A DNA stretch of 64,000 nt from Micractinium sp. NFX-FRZ (lineage: Eukaryota > Chlorophyta > Trebouxiophyceae > Chlorellales > Chlorellaceae), in assembly GCA_029339195.1 (NCBI GenBank), contig JAPTJF010000013.1, forward strand, positions 124,001 to 188,000, written 5' to 3'. Below, in pieces: positions 22,923 to 35,778 of this stretch. The notes beneath the pieces are model-generated. The model saw only the letters and a program-made list of their open reading frames with translations. It did no database searches and was not told the DNA's origin. The position numbers were made by a program, and so were the translations under genes. How positions within the stretch are numbered: position 1 is the stretch's first letter; the number at the start of each line of letters is the position of its first letter.

Positions 22923-25900
22923 ATGGACCACTACGATCACTACGAGCACCATGGATACGGAGTGCACCCAGGAGGGCCGCAGCAGACACAGTACATCCTG
23001 GTGAGGCGGGGGAGGGCTGCCGGAGCGGTGACGGTGGTGCCAGGCCGCCGTGTTGGCAGACTTGCTCTTGGGGCTTAGTTCCACTCGGGCGCGGCCTTAA
23101 CGACACCTCTTCTCCTGCAGGACGACGACGACCATGCATGGCCCACCCACCATGGCGCGCCATCGCCACTAGCAGCAGCGACGCTTGCCGTTGCAGCAGA
23201 GCCTCTGCCGCCGCTGCCAGGCATGGGGGCAGGCCACCCTGGCAAGCCAGTGGCTTCTATGGTGCCTGTGGGGTTGGACGACGACGAAGCAACAGAATCA
23301 GAGGATGAGCGGCGGCCTGCAGGGGCGCGCGGCTCCTCAGCAGCTCTGGCGTGGCAGCCACAGGTGTCCTCTGCCGGGCGCCGCCCCGAGTCGGCCCTAA
23401 CTGCCACCTCGCAGCAGCCCTCGCCCACGCGCTCTGTCAGCCTGCACGCCGCCGCATCGGCGCCTGCAGAGGCACGGGCAGCGGTGGCAGCACCCAAGGG
23501 CGCCAGCAAGGGCGGCTCCAAACCGCGCAAGCCCGGCGGCGGCAAGGGGGGCATCACGCTACGCCTCTTAATTGAGGAGGGTGTGCTGCAGCCGGGCCAC
23601 AATGTGCTGTCAGTGGTGAGCTCAGCCCCTGTATTAGGCGTCAGGGAACTTGTTTCGCACGTGGGATGCATGCAGGCTGCCTGGGGGCTTGGCTGGTTCA
23701 GGCTGGGACGCAGGTGGCATGCATCAGTTGGTTGCACATGGTGTTTCACGTCAGCAGCAACCCGGTAACTGCAACATGCACAACTCCTCTGCCCTGCCGC
23801 TTGCTCATGTGTGTGTGCAGGACTACAAGGGGATGAAGCAGCTGGCGTCTCTAATGCCCGACGGCCGCATATCAAGCGGCATTGGGGGGCAGCAAATGGT
23901 GTTTGAGTCGCCTTCCGCCTTCAGGTGCGCTGCCTGCTTGTTCGATTGTCCTGCTTGTTTAGATTCAGGGTTCCTGCCCGTGCTTATGATTGAGGCGCTG
24001 TCTGTCAAAAGTACGTTGCCTGCATCTGCGAGTCGCCCAGTGCACTTCCTGTCGGCTGACATTTTGCCGCCCAGACGTCCCGTCGGCACGCGGTTGCGTG
24101 CTCCTACTTTGTTTAGGCATTCATTGTACTTCTTGAATGCAACCGGTCGTGTTTGGTCTCTACGTGCAGCATTTACTTGAAGCGCCTGGTGAACCCTACA
24201 CGCAAGGCAGACGACGGCTGGAAGACGGTTCGGTACAACAACAGGTGCGTGACGCAGAGCCTGTGTCGGCATTCTGCAGCCTGGCCTGGCCCAGGCAGGC
24301 AGCCGGTGCTGGGTGCACCAGGGAAGAGCACAGGCAGCACTATGCAGACAACACTGCACACAGCACCTGCGCCAGATCGGCAAATAATGGCAGCGTTGGT
24401 GCAGCTGCCACTCAGCACCGGGCCCATGCGGCTGCCCCTTGAGCTGTTGATTCTGCAAATGTCAAAGTCCTAGTCAAACAACCCCGCCTTTTGGAGCTTT
24501 TGTGTGTGCAGGGTGCTGGAGCAGTTCAAGGCCGAACTGGCCAAGCGGCGACTGCAGCAGGATGGCGCCAGCGCTGGGGCGGCTGCAGGCGCAGCGGCCT
24601 CCACTGCCAGCGAGCACATGGCGCAGCAGCACTGGCAGCAGCAGCAGCACTGGCAGCAGTACCAGCAAGAGCCGTATGCCGAGCAGCAGCAGCAGCAGCA
24701 GGCGCCTGCCCGGAAGCGCGCCCGTGTAGACTCTGGCAGCGACCTCACAGGTATGGCGTTGCTGTTGCCTAACTGTGGGGGGCTGCTTCCTACGGCAACG
24801 CTGCTTTGTAGCAGAGTAGCAGGGTGCTCCCTGCTTTTGGCACGCTTTTTCTCATCTCTTTAGGATTCTTTGCTGCAGGTGGCTCGGTGGCCGTGTCTGC
24901 CACAGTCAAGGAGGGCGACCGCAACGTGCTCAAGCTCAAGTTTGCTCGGCCTAAGAAGGGGGGCAGCGATGCAGCACCGGCCTCGCTGGCACAGCAGCTG
25001 GGGGAGCAGCAGCCGACGACAGAGTATCAGCGGTCGCGACCGCGGCGGCAGGTGCGCGGGACACGGGCGCGGCTGCCTGCCTGCTGGGTTGCACTGCATG
25101 AAAGCCACGCTTGTGACCCCCTGTGATCTGCTTTTGTGGCCCCCTTGCTCACTGGTCACTGTCCCTAGGGTGAGCTTGCTTGTCATGCGACCGCCTGTGC
25201 CATCCTTCTGCTTCCCTCTGCCGTTTTGCTCCCTGCAGGTGCAGGCGCCCTCCCGGTTCTCGGCGCTGGGGCAGGATGATGAGCATGCGCTGCAGCCGTT
25301 GGAGGCATATGCCCCAGGCCCGCCAGGAGCGCCAGGTGCCTGCTTTCCTGCCCGCGGCAGGGCTGCCTGTCTGCTTGCCTGCTATGCGCCTGCACCTCAG
25401 GAATACCAGGTGCCTGCCAGCTCAGCAATGCGCTGGCTGCTTGGCAGCAGTCTGTGTCGCCTCTTCTACAGCCGTGCACATCCCCTCCCTTTTGTGCATG
25501 TAATGTCGGGTTGCCCCATGTTTTTTGCGTGGTGCCCTGATTTGCTCGCGCACCTTGCTTCCCTCCTGCTGCCACTGTGGCCGCAGGTGCACAGCCCTAC
25601 AGTGTCTACCTGTCGCCCGTGGCCGAGGTCGTGATCGACTTCCATGCCCACCTGGCGTGGAGCGAAGTGATCGGCGTTCTGGCGGGGGTGTTTGACCCAG
25701 ACACCAGAACCATCAGGCAAGTTGCAAGCTGCCTGTGTCTCTTTCAAAACCCCACGGTCGATGGCGCTGTGTTGTTATGCTGTGCACACTGCACAGTCCA
25801 GGGGACTAAAGGTGACGCAAGCCTCGCAGCCGCCGCCCTGGCTGATAGCTGAAGGCCCTCTGTGCGTCCGTGCCCCCCTTGCGCCCGCCCTCTCTGCTCG

Positions 25901-28001
25901 TCCCGCCAACGCTGCCGATACGCCTAGTGCAGGAGTTGGGCACAGAAGGCAACATCATCAGCAGTATGCCCTTCCTACCCCTACTCCTTTACATTTGCAG
26001 TCTGGCCGTGCCCTTGTGCTGCAGCATGCTGTGGGCATGCACTCTGCAGGCGTGGGGCATCGCAGCCGTCTTCCTTCCTTGACATGCTGCTTCTCCCTGG
26101 CCCGTGCTTTGTGCGCTGCAGTGTGCTGCGGGCGCACCCGGTGCAAGAGGTTTGCACAGAGGACAACAGCATCAATGTAGAAATGGACCCTGAGGATGAG
26201 TGGCGCGTGCGGCAGCAGATAGACGAGGAGGGCCTGCGGTGAGTGAAGGCGCGCAGCAAAGAGGCAGACAAAGGAGCCGGCAGTGTGTGGCACATACGCA
26301 GTGCTGGTTGCAAGGCGAAAAGGGTGCCCCATCGGGCTGCTTTAAGCACGAAGTATTGGGACATGTGTGTGGGAGCGTCCATGACTTGGGCCCGCTGGGG
26401 TGGGGTGGCAGTTTTCATCTTGCATGGACGTCCAAGATTGTAAGCTTGGCAGGGTTTGAGTGTATCGCCCACGCCGCCGTGCTCCTCGCGTTCTTCTGTG
26501 CAGGGTCGTTGGTTGGTACCACTCCCACCCCACCTTCCCCACGCAGCCGTCGACGATAGACATCTACAACCAGGTGGGAATACTTCGTTTTTGCAACACA
26601 GAACGCTTTGAATGTGTGGCATGCAGTGCATTCTCGCAGGCAGCTGCATGCTACCACTGCTATGCTGGCTGTCTGGCAGCCATACGTTCTTACCCACCTG
26701 CCTGGCCGCCGTGCGTACTGTTGCCTTGTCATCTTCCCTGCAGGTGCTGCAGCAGCACCACCACCGTGACGAGTCGTGCGGCGCAGAGCCCTACATCGCA
26801 GGTGTGCAGGGTGGGCTGGACAGGGGAGGCGTGGTCTCTCTTTGCAACATTCATATATCTCTGCAACGTGTGTGCATCTTGAATTGTTGGCTACCTGAGG
26901 CCGTTTCCAGCTGCCGACTTGCGCCAACCAGCGCTGATTTGAATGCGTGCGGTTCGTTCCCTTGGCTGCAGCTATTGTGGGTCCCTACGACAAGCGCCAG
27001 CTGGCGGCCCGCAGCAGCCTGACCTGCTTCTATGTGGACCACCCCTTTGGGGTGCTGCCCGGAGAGGGCCAGCGGCCGGAGGACGTGGGGTGTGTCGCCA
27101 AGGCGCTGCAGACGCTGCCGCTGGCAGATGGCGGGGGGGACAGCGCAATGGCGGAGATTGCAAACCTGCCCACGTCGGTGCTGCAGCAGCTGGCGCTGCG
27201 ATACGCCGCCAAACGCGATGCAGGTGAGCCGCAACGGCAGGACTGGGTCCCTGCGTGTGGTGCATTCAGCACGCATTCTTGGGCACTTGGAACTTACGTA
27301 CGACAGCGGGGCAGGAGCGCCAGTTTGACTACTCGACGTCTTGACCCAACGCTGAATGCTGCCTGGAGCGCTGATTGCTCTGCTTTTCATGGTGCAGTGG
27401 ACATGATGGGCAAGTGGCGGGAGGGCAGCAACTGCGCTCAGAAGCTGATCGCCTCGCTGATGGTAAGTTCTCACGGGGCAGGGCACCTGTTCCCTGCATT
27501 GACGTTTTAAGTTGAAGTAAGCTTACAATTGAGAGTCTTACATGGCCCTGCCTTCCAGCTCTCACCTCACTCCCACACCTCCTGTTCGCTGCTGTGCAGA
27601 GCCGCCTGCCGCCTGCGCAGTGGACCCCTGGCCACCTTCAGGCGTTTGGCGCGCGCATGCACGACATGTGAGCCGTGCTGCCGCCACTAGGGGTGCTTGG
27701 CGCGCTGTGCCGTCCTCTCTCTTGCTTGCCCCCGACCGCCTGTCTGGGGTGTGCCATGCCCTCACAGGGTTGCTGGTTTGAAACCCTTACAGCATCGTAG
27801 CGCTCAAAGTTATCCCCATTTCCATGCCTTGCTCCCAGGATCAACTCGACGCTGGCCCACCGAGCTGCGCAGCCGCCACCGGCCCCGGCAGTGGACATGG
27901 GCAACGGCGCAGCCGCATCCGGTGCCACGGCTGCGGTGGCCTCCACCTTGGAGCAGGAGAGCGAAGAGGAGATCTCAGATCTTGACCCTGACGAGTGCTG
28001 A
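22923..28001 (+). CDS. MPND-like protein: RAMA domain fused to a JAMM (MPN+) metalloprotease domain
   Basis: Predicted chromatin-associated deubiquitinase-type protein. Fifteen exons give 727 aa: 22923-23000, 23121-23615, 23821-23924, 24170-24244, 24512-24750, 24879-25051, 25239-25335, 25587-25716, 26122-26238, 26504-26573, 26744-26801, 26972-27223, 27398-27462, 27600-27667, 27839-28001. Residues about 172-258 form a RAMA domain (ITLRLLIEEGVLQPGHNVLS, SPSAF, DDGWKTVRYNN), a fold linked to restriction/modification enzymes and, in animal MPND, to methylated-DNA recognition. A Gln-rich linker with a basic RKRAR cluster follows. The MPN domain starts near 421, with E447 (WSEVIGVLAG) and H509-S-H511-x7-S519-x-x-D522, a complete JAMM zinc site, so it should be catalytic. 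The C-terminus is acidic. Intron 8 has a GC donor (AG|GCAAGT). ATG 22887 is an alternative start in the same frame. Confidence 0.9.
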
Positions 28002-28055
28002 CTGGGTGCAGCCAGCTGAAGCTGAAGCTGAAGCCACACGTCCATATTGTTTATT

Positions 28056-28060
28056 TTACA
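28056..28060 (-). terminator. Polyadenylation signal TGTAA (minus) of the L1-domain gene
   Basis: Lies 165 nt past the stop of the minus-strand L1-domain gene and only 55 bp beyond the stop of the convergent MPND-type gene, so the two 3' UTRs probably overlap. Confidence 0.5.
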
Positions 28061-28224
28061 AAAGGCCGACCAATCCAGCAGGGAAATGCCACAGAAACCC
28101 AATGCCGCCTCATGACTGCTTGTCTGCTCAGCTCATCCTACTCTGTGAACATCGCGAATTTGGCTTCCCCAGCTACACGCCGTAGTGCAATCAGTGCTGC
28201 CACAGGCGCCCCCGGTGGCATGCG

Positions 28225-30152
28225 TCACTGGATCTTGGTGGGCGCGTCGGGCAGCACCTGGTAGATGGGCAGCGCCACGCTGTCTGCCGTCTTCAGAAAC
28301 AGCCCCTGCAGCGCACGTGAGGGATGACACTCCCTCCAAAGTTGACGCGCAGTGCAGACCGTCTCCGCATGCCAATTCAGGTGACGAAACAAAGCAAGAC
28401 GGGCAGCAGGGTTGGGAGCATGGTGTTAGGAGTTAGGAACAACAGGCCTCAGCTTGATGGCAGTGGGCAGGGGTGGCTGCCTGCGCGGTGCGCGCTCACC
28501 TGCACGCCCTCCCACTTCTTTGGCACCTTCTCAACCGCTGCTGCAATGGCTGCCAGCGTGTTCTCCACGCACTGCTGCTGGCTCTGCGACGACCGAGCCA
28601 CCTTGATAGTGAGGCTGCTGCCGCCTGCACACACAATATCGTTGGAATAAGCTGATCAGGAGCAGGATGCAGGTGACTGATGCGGCGCAAAGATGCAACC
28701 TATGGCGCTCACCATTTGCAGAGCAAATTTGCGTGCACGACATCAACCAGCCTGAGCTTGCCAGCCGAGGTGCGGTAAGCACACCACAGCTGCCAGTCGG
28801 GTACCTTGGGTTGACCCTCAGCAGCCCTCACCTGACCAGAAGAGGTAGGTCGCGTCGCATGCCTTGCGTATCTGCGCCGCCCAGTCCTTGCCCGTCAGCC
28901 GCACCGGCACCGGCTGCTTCTTCTTCTTGAAGAATGCCTTGCCTGCAACAAGCATCATACAGCAGCACAACTGGGCTCATCGGTCATTCACAACACAACC
29001 AACAGTGGTTTGGCTGCAGGTGCCACCCGTAAAAGGTGTGCGTGCACGCATATATGGAGGCACAGCAAGGAAAAAGGGCGGGGTGGCACACCCTGAGCAG
29101 CTCGGGCCTCTCCAGGCCCAGTCCGCACCCAGCAGATTGGTTGCTGGCCTGCCCCACAACCCTCGGTCAGTCAAGGCGGCGCACCTAGGAGCTTGGGCAG
29201 CGAGGGCAGCACCCGCTCGTCTGCCGCAAAGAGGTCGTAGCTGTTGCACAGCTGCCGCTTGGCCTCGTGGCTCTCATACTTGGTCCGCAACTTGCTCAGG
29301 CCCACCACCTGCAAGCCGGACGGGCAGTTTGCTGCTGATCAGCACACCCCGCGCTGGCAAGCAATTACGGTTGATGTCTGGCTGTTGCACGTCACCAACA
29401 GCAGTAAGGTGCAGCCTCAAGGCATGGTGACAGCCCGCCTCCCCCGGGCGCTCTGCGTCTCCCAATCGCCGCACCTTTGAGATGCCCGCCACGCGCTCCT
29501 CCCGCACTTTGCTCTTGGCTGCCTTGTGCCCCTCGCCTGCAGTCGGCAGCGCAACAGCTTGCGCACTAAATTTCCGTCTCAACGGAGAGGCAGCTGGGCA
29601 TAGGCTGCCATGGCATGCCACCCGGGCAAGCACTGCTGCACCCTGCCGGCAGCGTAAAGAAGCACCGAGGCAGCGGCAGCAGCGGCGGTTCAGCGGCTGC
29701 CCACCTTTGTGGTCCTTGACAAACAAGCAGACCTCCGCGTTCTCTGTCGAATAGATGGGGTGCGGGATGGCTAGTCTGATGGGTTTGTCGTTGCGCGGCT
29801 TCTGCGGAATCTTTTTGAGTGCAATGACCTGCAACGTGGCCAGGCGGCGGGCAGGCGGCAGCGGCGGCGGCAGTGAAGGGCACGTGGCGGCGGCGGCGCG
29901 CCCGACTCCCTGCATGCTTCGGAGCGGCTCACTCGAGCCTGCTGTGAGGGCCGCGCCCCAAAGCAGCGCCGCATGCACCGCTGGTCTCTTCAAGGCTCCC
30001 GGCAAGCGTCCTGGCGGGCCCCGGCAGCGTCTCACCAGATAGAACAGCTCGTCCTCTTCTAGCAGGCTTGTATCCGGTTGCGAGCCGACAAACTTGGCAA
30101 GTGCAGACACTGCTTTCTGCACTTGCTGCTCGTTGAGCTTTGTGGCGGCCAT
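28225..30152 (-). CDS. Ribosomal L1 domain-containing protein (RSL1D1/Cic1/Utp30-like)
   Basis: Likely a nucleolar ribosome-biogenesis factor of the L1-fold family. Seven exons give 247 aa: 30152-30036, 29828-29705, 29536-29475, 29308-29185, 28942-28832, 28624-28500, 28305-28225. The N-terminus (LNEQQVQKAVSALAKFV), IALKKIPQKP, PHPIYSTENAEVCLFVKDHK, KLLGKAFFKKKKQPVPVRL and SSLTIKVARSSQS fit the eukaryotic L1-domain group rather than plain L10a/L1. A lysine-rich FFKKKKQP loop is typical of that group. It is shorter than human RSL1D1, which has a long C-terminal extension missing here. Assignment to Utp30 or Cic1 cannot be decided by eye. Start ATG 30152 opens directly into the conserved sequence. 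Confidence 0.88.
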
Positions 30153-30694
30153 GATTGCGAAAGAGGTGATCTGTTGAATCGCTCAGCGGGGGGCATGCAT
30201 GCAAATAGCATGCATGCGTTTTCCGCCGGCGCCGGCGCCACCTCAGACGGCCCTCAGCAGGCCTCTGGTCTGACCCACTCCTGCACCGTGCTGCACTTCC
30301 TTCTGGCTTAGAACATGAATGTCTCCAACAATAACCCTTCATGTTGAAGCCATGTGCTGGTGCAGCAAGGCTGGCACCACTTGCCCCTCCAGCCCTGCAC
30401 ACGCGAGCGCGGCACGAGAACACACACGGCATGTGAGCCCCCCCTGCCTTCTCTTTGCTGCTGCGCAGTTAACGTCCTTCAGTTCCTCGTCAGTACTTCA
30501 CAACGGAAAGTTCGTTCTGTCAGGCGGCAAGTATATGTAGGCGGCGGCCGCTGAATGTAGGGCTATGTAGGGCATGCCTCATAAAAGGGAATGAAAAAAC
30601 AGACAGGCATCAAACGTAAAACTGACGCATTCATTAAATGAAGTCGCGCGGTCCCGGAGTCGTGCGCTAAAGCTCAAGCCAACCAGCTCCAAGC
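30153..30694. other. Intergenic region with palindromic GCATGC repeats
   Basis: A 540-bp stretch between the L1-domain gene start and the POR stop. It contains the promoter of the former and the 3' UTR of the latter. Two copies of GCATGCATGC flank AAATA at 30193-30217. No coding sequence is supported. Confidence 0.5.
30193..30217. repeat. Perfect inverted/direct repeat GCATGCATGC-AAATA-GCATGCATGC
   Basis: Each 10-bp arm is itself self-complementary, so the two arms are both direct and inverted repeats. The motif contains CATGCATG (an RY-type sequence in plants). It lies about 40 bp upstream of the L1-domain start codon, in its promoter or 5' UTR. A regulatory role is inference. Confidence 0.7.
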
Positions 30695-33314
<2,620 letters not shown>

Positions 33315-34009
33315 CCTGCGGAGGAGGAGGTGAAGGTGCAGGGCGGAGGTCGTAAGGGGGGCAGTCCACAGAGGCCACAGAGAGTCATTGTCAGTCGGCC
33401 GCATCTGGTCAGCGGCGGCCTCAGTGCGCGAGCTGCGGGCCAGAACAGTCGCTGAGACTACACTCGTGCGTACGCAGGCCTGCCGTCGCCTCACAGCGTG
33501 CAAATTGCAGGGTCTGCGCTATTGTCTGTTCTTCTGTGCTGTTTGCGCGTACCTGCTGCTTTTATAAACCCTCGGTGATAATCTGAAGCAAACCGTGCGC
33601 AGTAAATTGCAGTTGTCTTCAGGGAAAGCAAGATAGGAGTCGCTAAGGCTGCTGTGCTATGCTGTGCTCTGGCTGGTCTGGAAAATCGTCAGGCGATTCG
33701 GCGGATGTGATGCGGCCCAAAGTTTTTGAGCGCGGTAGATTACCCAGAAGGCGAACCTCGAGCTGCCGCAACACCTTTTCACTATGCCGCCGCCGCCGCC
33801 GCCCCTTTTGCTTGACGGGGCGGCTTTGCCCACCAGAGCCTGGCCCATGCAACCAGCCACCCCTGCAGCACTACCCTCCTGGAACACGGATTTCACACAT
33901 GGTGATGGTACACATCATACCAATAGTCCAGCGTACCAATAAAAGAAGGGGACTGCTGCCTCGGCCTGCCCTCGCTGCCCGCCTGTGTCCGCCTCCTGTA
34001 CATGCCGCG
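33315..34009. other. POR upstream region and 3' flank of a small membrane-protein gene
   Basis: About 700 bp with no supported coding region. It should hold the POR promoter, a probable 5' UTR intron ending at 33316, and the 3' UTR of the gene ending at 34010. Confidence 0.45.
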
Positions 34010-34572
34010 TCACTTCTTGCTCCGCCGGTGCACCTCCGCCAGCAGCGCCACAACGTGCGCCAAAGCCGCGACTATCCCCACTCCAGCAAAGAAGTGCGTG
34101 AAGCGCGCCTCTGACTTCTTCATTTGTGGTGGGATGGGCACAAACATGGTGCCCGCTGGCGCCGCTGTCTCCTCTGTTGTCTTCTCTGCTGGGTATTCCT
34201 CGGCTGGCCGGTTGTTGATCAGCAGGTGGTTTGTCACTGTGCGCAGCAGCACTGGCAGGCCTCCCCCTTCCACCCTGCATGAAGGAGGTGGGGCGGGGTA
34301 GGAGGGGTGGTTGGGCATGCGAGAAGGCGACGGGGCGGGTGGCGTGCGAGTGCGTACCCCACACCAGTGCGGCCTGCCACAAGTAGGCATGCTGGCACCA
34401 ATCCAAAGCAGCAGCATGTCAATGCACAACTGAAGCATGCCAGTGCACACCTGAAGCGCCAGCCAGACCAGTACACCGCCCACTCGTCGTTGCCGTCGAT
34501 TTGGGTCACTGCTGCTCGAGTCGTTTCTGCCAGCCTGCTCCTGGCGGGCGCCGCCATTCCTGCACCTGCCAT
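34010..34572 (-). CDS. Small tail-anchored membrane protein of unknown function
   Basis: Two exons (34572-34451, 34274-34010) give 128 aa. The join AG|G keeps frame and both sites are canonical. I do not recognise the family. The N-terminal half is hydrophilic (SRLAETTRAAVTQIDGNDEW). One hydrophobic segment lies near the C-terminus (FFAGVGIVAALAHVVALLAEV) and is followed by HRRSKK, so the protein could be tail-anchored or a single-span organelle protein. It is head-to-head with the small membrane protein at 34868. The model rests on splice sites and the membrane segment only. Confidence 0.65.
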
Positions 34573-34867
34573 GATCCCCCTCTGCTGTCCCTGCTGCTGC
34601 TGAATGCGCGAACACCTTCTGGCTTCGCCCGAGTAGGTCGCGCAGAGTGATAAAAATAGCGGTAAAACTTGTCGGCTGATGACCCTTGGCTAAAGTGGCC
34701 ACTCAGCTCCCATTTCATGACTCACTCACAGCCAAGTCTTGCTGCCTTCCAGCCCCCCCGTCTCTAACCTTCTGTCTTCCAGTGTTGCTGTTTTTCTGCT
34801 GCCCCTTGGCTGCGGACCTCATCGAACCTCCTCGACCTCTGGGCGAATCCCCTGGCAGGCAGTAACC

Positions 34868-35047
34868 ATGGCTGAGCAGCCAGTGCCTGGTGACCGCGTG
34901 CAGGAGGCTGGCTTTGAGGCGCAGCGGCAGGTCATCTACCGTGTGAACTCCTCTGGAAACTTCACCCTGCTTGGCATGCTTGTGGGAGCAGCCGTGTATA
35001 TCAGTCCCTTTTTCATGAAACACCAAGTCAAGATTGTGCCGCGGTAG
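34868..35047 (+). CDS. Single-span small membrane protein, 59 aa, unknown function
   Basis: An intronless frame of 60 codons begins at an ATG in good context (AACCATGG). A hydrophilic N-terminus is followed by one membrane segment (FTLLGMLVGAAVYISPFFM) and a short basic end (KHQVKIVPR). This build resembles small accessory subunits of respiratory complexes, but I cannot name one. In-frame sequence upstream has no ATG within the same frame close by. It shares a 295-bp divergent promoter region with the small membrane protein at 34010-34572. Confidence 0.6.
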   Translation: MAEQPVPGDRVQEAGFEAQRQVIYRVNSSGNFTLLGMLVGAAVYISPFFMKHQVKIVPR

Positions 35048-35742
35048 CACTTTGCAACTGGCCGGTCGGTGACGGCAGGAGTGTCGCGCTGCTGAGGTGA
35101 GGTCAGCGGCGTGCGGATCTTGCAAAACATGTGCTGCACAGAACGTCATGTGTGCAGCATGGCTATCTCCCCCTATGCCCCACTTCACAATCAGCCTTGA
35201 CGGTGTTGGTACATGCCACCTACACTAAATGCTGCAACTATGCGCACTCAGCCATGCGCCTGTGCATGCTGTTTTCGTGCACCAACCGCCGCGCCTGTGC
35301 CGTTCAAATGCCGCCCCTGTGCAGCCCGCCACGCACGACAGTGTTGAAAAGCGTGTCCAAGGGGTACATAGGGGGGGCCATAGGAGGCGTCTCTGGCTCC
35401 CCGCGCTGGCAGGCAGGAGAGTGTCAGCTATATCTGTTGTGCCTGGACCTCTTCCACTCCGACTTCTCTGTCAGCGAGATCAATCCAGCGAGATCAATCG
35501 AGCTCTGCAGCATGCAGGGCACCGTAGAGGCTCTGACGCCTGTTTGTGCATCATGCGACGGACTCATCGCCATGCATGCATTGCCAGAATGCTAGATCTC
35601 GCGATACATCTTGAAAGCTGTCTGCTTACTGCTGCTTTCTTTCGATGTTATGTCGTCTACAATTTATGTTTCAACTGCATGGCCCATGTCTGCTGGTGTT
35701 ACCCTGAAAACTTGTGATTGATCAAACTGCATCCGTGCGATG
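35048..35742. other. Intergenic region
   Basis: About 700 bp with no supported gene. A short direct repeat (AGCGAGATCAAT twice) occurs near 35473-35498. Plus-strand frames here show no recognisable domain. Confidence 0.5.
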
Positions 35743-35747
35743 TTACA
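35743..35747 (-). terminator. Polyadenylation signal TGTAA (minus) of the SAC3/GANP gene
   Basis: Located 32 nt beyond the stop codon of the SAC3/GANP-like gene, the expected spacing for a chlorophyte poly(A) signal. Confidence 0.65.
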
Positions 35748-35778
35748 CCAGGAGGGGGCACAGGAATAGCACTCGGAG

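Noticed and set aside
25396..25412. A 9-nt micro-exon (GAATACCAG) in the RAMA-JAMM gene
   Set aside because: It has AG and GT flanks, but the direct join 25335 to 25587 already keeps frame and nothing in the family requires these three residues.
29274..30152. Single 292-codon minus-strand frame covering the first part of the L1-domain gene
   Set aside because: It reads through introns and changes frame relative to the conserved protein; the spliced model restores the family sequence without gaps.
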